Source: Incurvaria masculella
Taxonomy: Eukaryota > Arthropoda > Insecta > Lepidoptera > Incurvariidae
Direction of reading: 5' to 3'
Assembly: GCA_946894095.1 (NCBI GenBank)
Contig: OX335651.1
Location: 5,602,501 to 5,666,500, forward strand
DNA length: 64,000 nt
Numbering within the stretch: the first letter of the stretch is position 1; each line of letters opens with the position of its first letter. A program made the position numbers and the translations under genes. This document shows positions 1 to 10,943 of this stretch, one piece after another. The notes below the pieces were generated by a model. The model was not told where the DNA came from. It saw only the letters and a list, made by a program, of their open reading frames with translations, and searched no databases.

Positions 1-2035
1 TCTTTGGGTTGATGTCTCTTCTTTAGAGCGTTTTTGGTTTTAAGAAAAGTTTGGAAGATTTTTGTTTACGAAATTCATTGCATAGTCTTTTGTTGTCCTG
101 TGTGATTTTGTATTATTGGTATTTTTATTAACAAATCAATTCGGCTTGCCTGGTTTGGAGACTACTTCCCGAGACACCAGATGATTTTTTAAATGCGGTT
201 TCTACCTATGTACATTTCGATTTTTCTATGCTTAAAAACCCGCTCCGATTGGGCGTTTGCATGACATTCGCATTAAACTGCACGTATAATGGTATTTTGA
301 AGGTTTATATCGCGGCTCGGATTGGCTTGTGGAGTTTTATAGCGTAAGATACTAGCAATCCTAGAAATCCTGTAGATCCTAGCAATCGTTTTTACAAGAC
401 AATATTAGACGGTTCAACGGTTTTATTATAACCATAGGTGGTTATTTAGCTACATTTTTAATTATTAACTAAATTTACCTCGATAGCTCTATTTTTGTAT
501 GTTCATGATTGCGTTTTATTTGATTGGAAGTGGTGAGATTCCCCACAAATTTTCCAGAAGCCGATTACGACTTCCACGCTCCAGACCACCCTCCGGAGCT
601 CGTTCCAATGTGTTGGCTTGTAAAACGTAATTGAACACCATGCGTATTCGAAGAGCTGTCGAATTGCCGCTTCGGACTGCGCGCCAAACGCATTTACACG
701 CCTACTTCCGCGCGCACGACAAGGAGCGGCGCGAGGTCCGACGCGCGCTCTACGTGTGAGGCCCGCTAATGCGACGACAAACACGGAGACAGGTAGTACA
801 CCGAGTTGTTTTAATTCCGTATTGATACACATACCATAATACTGATCATTAATCAAAGCAATAAATCAATGGTGCTGAAAAATAGGTTGGAATATCCGAA
901 CTTATGAATTATGACAATATATGAATGTTTTCATAAATATAATAATTTTAAATAGACGGTTAGTGTAAATTGCATTATGTTGTTAATTTCTGCAGTTTGC
1001 CAAACCTATGGATGAAGGATCTAGGGGTTCGGTTGGTTCTTATAGGAGGACGGGTGCCGCTTTGGATTTTCAAAGAGGATTCTCCGTGGTACAGACGATA
1101 GTAACCTTACATTTGACATGGTGTCATTATTTTTTACTAATATAGCATTTTAATTTAATTTATGTATGACGAGAGATGCTTGATGCGAAGCTTTCAATGA
1201 GACTATTTCAGGCTTGATAAACCAGCGTCAGAGAAAAATTGGTAATTAAAATTCTATTTTTTTTTCCATCTGTTACAGTCAGATTAATTCAGCATACATC
1301 TCGTCGTTGCAAGGAAAATTATTCTGGTTGATGAAATTTTTTTTAACTACCAGTTGCTAACAGTTATCCGCGGATTATCGTAACTTGACTCAATATTATA
1401 CACAAATACTTGATTTTTCGCTTGGAAATTCCGCTTGGAATAGGAATTACATAACAGCAAATAAATAAATCAACTATTTCCGACAGTTAAGCAGAATGTT
1501 ATGTTTGAAGTCATGCGACTGTGCTGTGCATTCAATTATGGCATAAGACCCAGCGTTGAGATGCGAAACTTTGATCAAATACTATGCGAGCTGAGCTCGA
1601 ATGGTATTCTTTGAACGGACGATAAATAATCCCTAAGTCGCCTCTTACGACATGCACTGAGAAAGAATACAGTGGGACCGATTGTACTTCAATATTAGTG
1701 CCGTAACCTACACGCCGCAAAATGTTGCCAGTGTACGGAGATCAAGCTCATAAAAGATGCAACAATGATACTAAAAGCGAAAGGATGGACATAATTATTA
1801 TTCTAATAGGAGAAACCGACTATGAACGCGAAATAATAAATGGACAACTTAGTAAATTACGTAATAAATTTAACGAGGATTAAATGTAAGAATATTGTTG
1901 TGTTCGATCCTATTAAAGTCACGAATAACATGTTTAGTGTTAGTGTGCATTGATATTTTAAACTCTTAATCGCAGCCCCTTTGAAAGACCAAAAGCCCAT
2001 ATGGGCGTCGTCGCCGGCCGCCTTTTTTGTAAGGT
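1..2035. other. Intergenic or intronic DNA, no gene recognised
   Basis: AT-rich sequence without a convincing coding exon. A GC-rich patch at about 640-790 holds an open minus-strand frame of about 117 codons (503-856), but its composition (Arg/Ala-rich run from CpG-dense DNA) and lack of any familiar motif give no support for a protein. It could be a promoter or first-exon region of a neighbouring gene. Confidence 0.4.
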
Positions 2036-2139
2036 TTTTGTGTGCTTATTATTAAGTGCGTTATTATTCTCAAAATCAACGGGTTCGATTTCCGGCCAGA
2101 AAAAAATGTTTTCAAACATATTGTTTTGTATTGTATTAT

Positions 2140-2290
2140 TTATTCATCATCCATAGACAGTACACTGCACTCGGATTTGTCATATTTTAGCATTGGCCAG
2201 TTCAGCAAAACAAAACACAGCGAAGAAGAACTGGAAAGAAACTCCGCTGTTTTTTTTTCAACGTCCACTTAGTCAAGTTTACAAAAGTGT
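2140..2290 (+). repeat. Possible LINE 3' end fragment
   Basis: A short plus-strand frame ends in a Ser/Thr-rich tail (residues SEEELERNSA near the end, stop at about 2270) that resembles the 3' end of a dispersed lepidopteran repeat I have met often. No second copy was located in this window, so the call rests on recollection of the motif and is weak. Confidence 0.25.
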
Positions 2291-2849
2291 TTGTCAATTA
2301 TTTTAACAAAAACATAGGTAAAACACTAAATTCACATGAATACACAAAAATTTACAATCCCTGCCGTATGCAACAGTTCATGACAAATATCATTTTATTT
2401 GGAAAGACAATCCCCTCCAACTAATATGTTGCCAATTGGAGCAGGCCAGTCCCCACAAACAGCACCCGTTCACGAGCATCACGCCGGGCGAATAGCTATA
2501 TAATACAAAACAAATAGAATAATGCAGGTTTAGTTTTTGTCAAAATCGGCCCCCATGGCTTCTTGAGTGTTTTTCGCTATTTCTTAGTTTCTGATTTGGC
2601 CATGAAGGCACATTTGAAAATGTCAGCCATGAATGACTCATCAAACTTTAAAACCCATTTATTTCAATTCAATTTAACTTTAATTTTATTTACTAATTTA
2701 TTTATTTACTAACTTATATTTAATTTGATATTACCTTGTATCAAAAATGACGATGGCTTTTTACACCTGAATAATTTAGATCATAATTCCTATTAATTTA
2801 GAATAAGATGTCATTATAGTAGTCAAGAGTTTGCTCCTCACCAATGTAT

Positions 2850-3080
2850 ATAATGTTCTTATAATAATGTTCTTTGTGAGCAGTAGTAATCAATCAATCA
2901 CTGTTAACTAGTTTGTAAGTATCACTGGAAAAAATAATAATACAATGACCAACCTGACGAAGTTTCTTGTCGGCTCTTCTTCGCCAGAAGTAATCGAACC
3001 GACAGGAAAAAAAAAATGACGAATCCGAGTGTGTAATATACATCTAATGGAGGAAATAAAGAAACTGAAACTGAAACTGA
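2850..3080 (+). repeat. Dispersed retroelement 3' end with (GAAACT)n tail
   Basis: This segment is matched in the opposite orientation at 18262-18470: both share the blocks GAAGTTTCTTGTCGGCTCTT, an A-rich run, and GAGTGTGTAATATAC followed by TCTAATGGAGG. The plus-strand copy ends in ATAAAGAAACT and four GAAACT-like units, which looks like a simple-repeat 3' tail of a non-LTR retroelement. No coding part is left. Confidence 0.6.
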
Positions 3081-5737
3081 AACTAAATATTATTCAATAT
3101 CATCAGGCTCAATAACATATTAAAAGTAAAACTAATCATATTGCTTCGTTTCGAAAATATTCTATTAAGCGTATTCCTATAACTTTATGAGGCTTTAAAC
3201 TTTAGGGCTCCAGCAAATTACACGAAATAGCTAAAATATTGTGGCCCTCGAGTGATCATATTATGCAATAAATGATCGATAATTCCTTTATATTTCCCGA
3301 CACCACTTACTTTTAAATTAACAATAAACTTAATATTAAGATGTTTTCTCAAATATCTCTATTTATCAATTTATCTCAAAGTAATCGATCATATAGTGAG
3401 ATGTGAAACAATCAAGAACACACGCTCTTGCATACAATATGCAAGATTTTACTACAAAACTGTTAAGATACATTTAGGGAAAGAGGTTTCCCGAACCGGC
3501 GACACCGTAAGCAAGGACCTTGAAGCAATGCACTACTCCAGTGGCAACAAGGAAATAAAAAAAAAATCGACTCGTCGTTATTCGAACCAAAATCTCAGTC
3601 AATACCACGTTAAAACTGTTTCTGGTTACATAAAGCGTATTACTTCACTGACGATTTTTAATGACACTTTAAGTGAATTAACACTTGTTCCTGCCCATAC
3701 AATGTATGTCATATTATATTTTCTTCAGCCAAATATCACTCTAATAAGTAATTGCATACATTATATTATGTATAAACATTTTATTCTGATTTAAATATTT
3801 TATTATTTAATTTACTATCATTATTGTTTTTTTTTGTAAAAAATTATGACTTGTCTATTTTTTATAACTGGTTATGGTGCTGTCTCTACAACAAACACAA
3901 AAACAACAATCGTTGTTATTAATATTATGTCTGCCTACAGAACCAATACGGTGAAAACAAATAAATAAGTTAATGAATAAATAAGAAAAACAGCTAATCT
4001 GGTTGTATTTTTTATAAGAATCAATTGGTAAGTCCCCGTGGTAACCGATTGTAACGATAGATTTTCCGTATCAAAATAACATTTATTAAATTTTCATTGC
4101 ATTCCGTGTCAAAATCATTTCGTCATACCAACCACAACTATAACACAAAGCATGGCCTTCAACAAGGTTCAGTGCTTAACAAAACAAAACAATTGTCGAA
4201 GTAATGTTGTTCTCGCTAATAAATCCACGTAATCGCAGATATACCGGCGGCGCATCATTCGATCACATTTTTTTTTATTTGGTCACTCTTAAACATAACC
4301 CTATTATCATCATAACCAACTTTTATAACAGCCGACATTCGTACAGAATTGGATTCGGCCGCTGGTTAGCCTAACTGCTCGCTAACTACATAATTGCGTT
4401 GATTTTCAAAGGCACATGCCCGGATGTGGTCAGTAGTTGCGCATAACTCGAGCCAAGCAATCGTGCCCGCGTATTGTGTACCTGTACTGTCTCCGATGTG
4501 TGCGTTAACGAACTCTCTCAAACTATGCAATACCTTCAATTATACGGTTAGGACTGAACAATCGCAAATCCCTACGAGTAGATTTACCTGTATCACTAGT
4601 TAAGCCAATATTTAGAATACTATATTAAATTAAAATTCGGGATGTTACAATTTTTCTTTTATCAATTACTTAATGGTTTCCGAAGTAATATTAAATTAAT
4701 TTATTTTTAATTTAAGTTTAGTAAGCAATACATACCTACATGATTATATAATTAATAAATTAAAGGCTACTAATAAATAAATGAATATTTTTAAAAATTG
4801 TTTGTGTTAAAATTGTGTACCTACTTTATAAATACAGCTCTTTGAGCTGTGGACCTAATGGGTCTGTCTTTTGAACATTTGAAATGTTTTAACATTTTGA
4901 AAAAAAATCCGAAAAATCGCTTGACAAAAAATCTATATAATTATCGAACCTGTTCACGAGAATCGGCTGAGAACAGCTGAACATACGAAAGCATTTTTGC
5001 CCAATCTGAAACGGATACTCGAGCCTGGTTCTTCGCTCGGTCAAAAAGAAGGAAGACGTTAGTTCCGAATAAAACTGTAACTTAACAAAGGATTATAATT
5101 AATAATTATCTAGAATATGACATGTCAAACCAGCAAACGGAAAAGTTTTTATTCGAACCGACTGAAGGCACGTAGCAGGAAAATGCGCAAGAGAAAACGT
5201 CTGTAGGTCACTAGAGAATTCAAAAGTTAGCAACACTCCGCTTTGATTTCTTGTTACATTCACTTGCAACACGTTTCAGACTGCAATAGTGATCTTATGC
5301 AATTGATGTTATATTCATACATCCCGTTGTATCTCGCCGTGAGTTATCTAGACATGATCTGCACGTAATCTCCAATCGGTCACCCTGCACTGTCTTGATC
5401 AAGATATTTTTTGATGTTACTTCTGGCTTACTTCGCAACTAGTCGTGATCTATCACACCGAAACTTAAAGAAAAGAAATTCCTGACTTTTCCCTCTCTGA
5501 GCACGGCTACATTGAACTGAGCGTGCTAGATTGAACTGGACGGAAAATACGACGAACGTTGATTGCCGCTTCGATCAATGTTCATTCAATGCAGTGCCAA
5601 TAATAACTATTGAAGCCACCGATAAGAGTGAGTAGATCTGCAATTTTTCATGTACTCCAAACTAATATTGTATATATAGTATTAAAACACATATTAACCC
5701 AAATTGCAGACCACTTTGTTCACTGCATGTTTTAGTT

Positions 5738-5778
5738 ACTTGTCCTATATAATAACCTGTATATTATATAGGACAAGT
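5738..5778. repeat. Perfect 17-bp hairpin
   Basis: The arms 5738-5754 and 5762-5778 are perfect reverse complements (ACTTGTCCTATATAATA) around a 7-nt loop. It may be the remnant of a short foldback element; there is no sign of an RNA gene. Confidence 0.7.
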
Positions 5779-6122
5779 GCAACGGCCAGTACATTAATTT
5801 CGCCCGCATAATCCTCACGTTTTCCAAGACAAAAAAGTAGCTATTAAAGTGTATTTAAATTTATTTTTTAAATGTATGTTACCGCCTAGTGTAATTTGAC
5901 GCGATTTTGTAACCGTGCATAAAGATGGAACCTTGATCCCACGTGGCGTGCCAGTCTAAATTCACCTACTATGTGAATAGTGGGTGTCATATTAGCCATC
6001 CATGTCCAGTTATTTACATGATGGCTTTTAAATGTTCTACGATTAAGCTGACTTACCCTACCTGATTTTATACCTCCAAGAAATGTGACCAGCAGGACTT
6101 AGGACATCTGACCATCGGACCA

Positions 6123-6175
6123 TTAGTCAAGGGCTATGTGCCGATTAAGCTAATCAGCACATAACCCTTGACTAA
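6123..6175. repeat. 25-bp hairpin with two mismatches
   Basis: The arms begin TTAGTCAAGGG and end CCCTTGACTAA and pair over about 25 bp with two mismatches around a 3-nt loop. The outer TTA/TAA could be a target duplication of a very short MITE, or a microRNA-like stem; neither can be decided from sequence alone. Confidence 0.65.
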
Positions 6176-6560
6176 CGGACCGTTCTTAAAAAATACCAGT
6201 ACATCATAATCAGCTCTTAAGTAATAAAAGCCCTAACGACGATTGGACTTGGTAAAAACCACTTTTGTAACGTTTGTACCTTAAGTATGTTCCCATAATT
6301 GAAGCATTAAAATCAATGTGAGCGTCTACTTTGCCGCCTTAAGTGATACGTCACAGCGGCTACTTCTCGTACGTAACGAGAAGAAATACCATCGTAAAAC
6401 ATCCGTCCGTAGCCGAGTTGCAGCGCAGTGTGTAAACCTAGGTTAAGTGTTGCGCAAGAATTGAGTCACAAGCAATTTCGTACCGTTCTCTTAGAAAGCA
6501 CGGGAGGGAAAGTGCATCGCCCAGCGCCACTATTTAATCCGGGAAGTGCTCGGTAATTTT

Positions 6561-7651
6561 GCGTTCATCGCAACAGATATAAGAACATTTTAGTCATCGG
6601 ACAAATGAAGCACTACATCTGCTCTAGAATGGTCTGTAACTCTTTAAGGGCCGATTTTTCAATAGTCCGAATCAGTCAGATATCTATTCGATGAATTTAT
6701 TTCCGCCGCTGCTTATAGTTCCGTTCTAGTGAGTCCATATTATTATTAGAAAAACTACATTAGGATTATAGTGATATGAAACATAGTCATCCGGTAGTTA
6801 CTATCCGTCTTTTCGCAAAATTAAATTTGCCTGCGTTCATCGCAACAGATATAAGAACATTTTATTCATCGGACAAATGAAGCACTACATCTGCTCTAGA
6901 ATGGTCTGTAACTCTTTAAGGGCCGATTTTTCAATAGTCCGGTAATCAGTCAGATATCTATTCGATGAATTTATTTCCGCCGCTGCTTATAGTTCCGTTC
7001 TAGTGAGTCCATATTATTATTTGCAAAACTATATTAGGATTATAGTGATAGGAAACATAGTCATCCGGTAGTTACTATCCGTCTTTTCGCAAAATTAAAT
7101 TTGCCTGCGTTCATCGCAACAGATATAAGAACATTTTAGTCATCGGACAAATGAAGCACTACATCTGCTCTAGAATGGTCTGTAACTCTTTAAGGGCCGA
7201 TTTTTCAATAGTCCGGTAATCAATCAGATATCTATTCGATGAATTTATTTCCGCCGCTGCTTATAGTTCCGTTCTAGTGAGTCCATATTATTATTAGAAA
7301 AACTACATTAAGATTATAGTGATATGAAACATAGTCATCCGGTAGTTACTATCCGTCTTTTCGCAAAATTAAATTTGCCTGCGTTCATCGCAACAGATAT
7401 AAGAACATTTTATTCATCGGACAAATGAAGCACTACATCTGCTCTAGAATGGTCTGTAACTCTTTAAGGGCCGATTTTTCAATAGTCCGGTAATCAGTCA
7501 GATATCTATTCGATGAATTTATTTCCGCCGCTGCTTATAGTTCCGTTCTAGTGAGTCCATATTATTATTTGCAAAACTATATAAGGATTATAGTGATAGG
7601 AAACATAGTCATCCGGTAGTTACTATCCGTCTTTTCGCAAAATTAAATCTG
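6561..7651. repeat. Four tandem copies of a 272-274 bp unit
   Basis: The unit starts GCGTTCATCGCAACAG at 6561, 6833, 7107 and 7381 and runs to about 7651. Copies 1 and 3 share one set of variants (TTTTAGTCATCGG, TTAGAAAAACTACATT, GATATGAAAC) and copies 2 and 4 another (TTTTATTCATCGG, TTGCAAAACTATAT, GATAGGAAAC). This is a higher-order array in which a two-unit block of about 548 bp was itself duplicated. Confidence 0.92.
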
Positions 7652-7697
7652 CACTATCAGACCGTTAAGTACTATCTGAGGTTAAAAAAATCGGCCC
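6648..7697. mobile_element. Harbinger-like MITE expanded by internal tandem duplication
   Basis: The left terminus GGGCCGATTTTT (6648) and the right terminus AAAAATCGGCCC (ending 7697) are inverted repeats flanked on both sides by TAA (6645-6647 and 7698-7700), matching the 3-bp TWA target site of PIF/Harbinger elements. No transposase remains. Each tandem unit contains about 90 bp of the left host flank plus the left part of the element, so the tandem growth followed the insertion. The superfamily call is inference from target site and terminus only. Confidence 0.6.
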
Positions 7698-7700
7698 TAA

Positions 7701-9677
7701 GAATAGATGTTTACACATTTTAACGGATACATCATGTATCGTCTATCGATCATTTTGAAGCCATTAAAATTGGTCAAAATTGTACTGAGATTTTTTTTAG
7801 ATAAAAACTACCCAATGAGATTTTGTTTGTTGTCTCTTTAAGTCAATTAAATAAACAATAAAAAAAAATTAACTACTAGTTCGTGTTATAATAAAAAAAA
7901 AAAATCCCAACTAGCAAAAATTTGTCACTGTAAACGTTTGTAAACTCTTGCTGCAGTCGTAATTTACTAATTATAAGATATATGATAATGTAGACTATTT
8001 ATCATTAGCTATTACATTATAAGACTACTTCGAAATACAAGCGCCAGTGGTCCTCGTTTTGTGAGATTAATTAGTGGTACAGACATCATGAAGCAGACTT
8101 ATATGACGAATTTGTTGGTGTGTTACGTTAACTGATTCCTTCTCATCATAACACAACAAAACTTTGAAGTAACTGCTGCAATTAACAATGCTGTCGTACT
8201 TTACCTAATTACTATTTAATTTCATAGCAACAAGGTATTAATATCCACGTAGGGTCATGGAGTATCTGCTTCTGGTGCGAATATTTCTTTACCGACAAAT
8301 ATCACGATGTTATGAGCGAATCGTGAATTATTTATTTTACGCCATTGTGACATAAATACAACGTATAATACTTAACTATCGTATATTCTTTCCACATTTC
8401 ACACCCTCATTGAAATTTGTAAAAAAAACTGGACTACTTTTGGCTTATTTTAAAATTGGTTGTACGTTTATATTCTTGATCCATTTAAAGTTAAGTTTTT
8501 TTCTTAATGTATGATAAGAAAGTGTATTGGATTTTTTTCCAAATACGTAATGTAATAAGTAATTTATTTCAAATACAAGATTATTGACACTTGCAATATG
8601 TGTGGTATTGAAATCTTAAGCGAGTTTTGGTATGTTTCGGAATTCATAATCATTAATAATGCTTTGATAACTTAGCTTCGCATTATCGATATTGTAGAAA
8701 TTACAAAAGTTTCTCAATATTCTTGTTCTTAACACAATTGTATTCAGCAATTTAAACATTCCGATCTTCAATTATTAAATCATCATCTATAGAACTATCA
8801 CTGTCAGTGAGGTTTATAGCCTTAGTCAATAGGAGATTAAAGCAATACGTCAATCATAAAAATAAGTTATGACCACTCTTACATGATAAAACTTCTATAC
8901 GACGAAAGGTTAGAACATGTCATTGTAAACTAAATAATAAATCTGTAAGGGGTTGTTCATGGAGTAAGCTGCTTTGTTTTCGAAGATACTGCGTTTGTAG
9001 GCTTTATCTGTGATATTAAAATTAATAGACATGATTGATATTTTCTGTATGTATGTATGTATGTAAGTTCCTCCATTACGTTTACACCAATCATCCGAAT
9101 TAGATGAAACCTAGTGCACGTAAATTTAACCACCCGGTACATAGGATAGGCTACACATAATTCAGTTCCGCTTACGCTAAGTGGCTGTCATGCAAACCGG
9201 AATGCTCCGCCCGCCCCGGCGGGAGGGCGGAGGCTGAAGGGGTCGGGGGCCGGCGGCTGCGCTTACTTCTTCTAAACCACGGAATACATTTTTGGTACAG
9301 TTAACCTAATAGGAAGGGCGATCAAAGAGGTAGAGAACAAATAAAATTGTATTGTAGGTAGGCCTACAGAAAAGTCAGTGATATGTATGTTACTTCCTAA
9401 GATAACATTTTAAATCTATTACAGGTTATTTAAATATATAGTTTACTTGCTAAACATTTTCCACCATTCATTATTAATCCTTATTCAAATGCTTTAAAAT
9501 AAAAATAAAAAAAATAAAATAAAAATAAATGGTTATTAAAAATAAAAATAAAAAAAAATAATAAAAAAGATTAAAATAATCTTATATTAAATGCAAAAGG
9601 AAAGTGACAAATGCATTCTATGCGTTCTAATGCGTTTTACACTACTATATCATTCAAAATAATAGTTAAAAATATAT
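7701..9677. other. Gene-free stretch with simple repeats
   Basis: No exon recognised. It holds a (TATG)n microsatellite at about 9046-9065, a GC-rich imperfect palindrome at about 9206-9231, and an A-rich (AAAAT)n tract at about 9493-9575 next to the Gypsy insertion. Confidence 0.5.
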
Positions 9678-9681
9678 CTAG

Positions 9682-9849
9682 TGTTAAAACACCAAATAAA
9701 CCACTGATAATACCGATATTGTTTATTAATATAATAAGCGAATACATTTATGTCAACAACTCGACAACCGGCGTTGGACTGAAGAGAGAGGGAAGCAGCG
9801 GGTCACGTGGTACGATGTTCGTTCGGGCTGCCTCCGAATTCGTCTAACA
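9682..9849 (-). repeat. 3' LTR of the Gypsy element
   Basis: It is 168 bp, bounded by TG and CA, and identical by eye to 15064-15231. On the element strand it starts TGTTAGACGAATTCGG and ends GGTGTTTTAACA. A purine-rich stretch (AGGAGGG) just upstream on the element strand is a weak polypurine-tract candidate. Confidence 0.93.
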
Positions 9850-10120
9850 GCTCGGCCCTCCTGATAAGCCTGCGTCCTCGCAGGGATGTAGTCCAGCTCA
9901 GGGCTGTAGCATCTTCTGGTAACAAGCTTAAGAGCCGAAAGATAGCACGTATTAGCGAGAGCCGATATAAAACGCTAAAAAGTGAGAGTCGACACCCAGT
10001 GTCTGCCAGCAAAATATCTCATAATGTTCCATCAGGTGAAGTTTATCCATATAGCCGATATAACGAGGGCCAATATTACCCATGTTAATTTATTAGCGAT
10101 AGCCACCACAAGAATCCTGT

Positions 10121-10441
10121 CAGCGAGAGCCGATATTGAATTTATGTCAGCGAGAGCCGATCATATAGTCAGCGAGAGCCGATATTGAATGCATGTCAGC
10201 GAGAGCCGATATTGAAGGTATGTCAGCGAGAGCCGATAATATAGTCAGCGAGAGCCGATATTGAATGCATGTCAGCGAGAGCCGATATTGAAGGTATGTC
10301 AGCGAGAGCCGATAATATAGTCAGCGAGAGCCGATATTGAATGCATGTCAGCGAGAGCCGATAATATAGTCAGCGAGAGCCGATATTGAATACATGTCAG
10401 CGAGAGCCGATAATATAGTCAGCGAGAGCCGATATTGAATA
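10121..10441 (-). repeat. 13-unit array between pol and 3' LTR
   Basis: Thirteen copies of CAGCGAGAGCCGATA-type units, in two lengths: 27 nt (ending ATTGAATGCATGT or a close variant) and 22 nt (ending ATATAGT). The order of lengths is 27, 22, 27, 27, 22, 27, 27, 22, 27, 22, 27, 22 and a last partial unit. Degenerate relatives (GCGAGAGCCGATATAAAA, TAGCCGATATAACG) continue down to about 9945, so the array is old at its 3' side and fresh near pol. On the element strand the core reads TATCGGCTCTCGCTG. The role is unknown. Confidence 0.92.
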
Positions 10442-10457
10442 TCCTGCCGTGTAATCA

Positions 10458-10943
10458 CTACCCCACTGAGTGTTCGTCTTCAGACGATGGGTGATCACGA
10501 GGTTGCCACTTCTTCAATCGATCACGAGCCACAATATTTTTGTAAGCACGCTTGCCCTTGATGCCTGACCTTACCTCGTATCTGTCATTTGGCAAGACCG
10601 CTGTAATTTTATAGGGGCCCGCGTAACGGGCAACAAGTTTCCCACTAGATAACCCGCGTTTCAAGATCCGCCTCTCTACCATCACAAGATCGTGTAAACG
10701 AATGCTCTCACCGGCGCGTCGTTTCTTGTCAAATCTATCCTTCATAGCGAGCGCCTGTGCTTCTATTACCCTGGCCGCATCGTCTCTCAGTAGATCAACG
10801 CTTTTGATCCGCTCAGGGCCTGAAATATCGCCCTTAAGCCGGGGTGACAATCCACACATCAGCTGCAACGGCGATCGACCTGTAGCTTTACAGATAGTTG
10901 CATTGAGGCCCAGTTGCACTTGGGGAAGATCTCTTGTAGTCAT
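10458..10943 (-). pseudogene. Gypsy integrase C-terminal part (GPY/F module), frame-shifted from the core
   Basis: The frame continues the integrase downstream of its catalytic core. It opens with the end of the core fold (LPQVQLGLNATICKATG, P-L-Q after it) and carries the GPY/F module (YAGPYKI, then NDRYEV) typical of Ty3/Gypsy integrases, ending at the stop 10458-10460. It lies in another frame from the upstream RNase H-integrase frame and overlaps it by 56 nt, so a frameshift near 10930, with perhaps a few codons lost, separates them. A sequencing indel could give the same picture. Confidence 0.85.

Larger units (their letters stand above)
3081..6560. other. Gene-free stretch with hairpins and SINE scraps
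   Basis: No exon or RNA gene seen. Degraded pieces of the tRNA-headed SINE of this window are visible at about 5490-5600 (minus sense) and 5930-6030 (plus sense, with GCCATCCATGTCCAG). Two strong hairpins at 5738-5778 and 6123-6175 are listed separately. The open frame at 3396-3794 is AT-rich and low in complexity, so I do not call it a gene. Confidence 0.5.

Noticed and set aside
503..856. 117-codon minus-strand frame near the left end
   Set aside because: It comes from a CpG-rich patch, has Arg/Ala-rich composition and no motif, splice support or conservation visible here.
3396..3794. 132-codon plus-strand frame
   Set aside because: AT-driven composition (Ile, Tyr, Asn, Ser, Lys), no domain, no codon bias; frames of this length occur by chance in the region.
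6123..6175. microRNA precursor
   Set aside because: The stem is only about 25 bp with a 3-nt loop, too short and tight for a typical animal pre-miRNA; a tiny foldback repeat is more likely.
9206..9231. GC-rich hairpin CCGCCCGCCCCGGCGGGAGGGCGG-type palindrome as a terminator
   Set aside because: Rho-independent terminators do not apply to a eukaryotic genome, and no gene ends here.
10121..10441. CRISPR array
   Set aside because: The units are contiguous tandem repeats without unique spacers, inside an insect retrotransposon.
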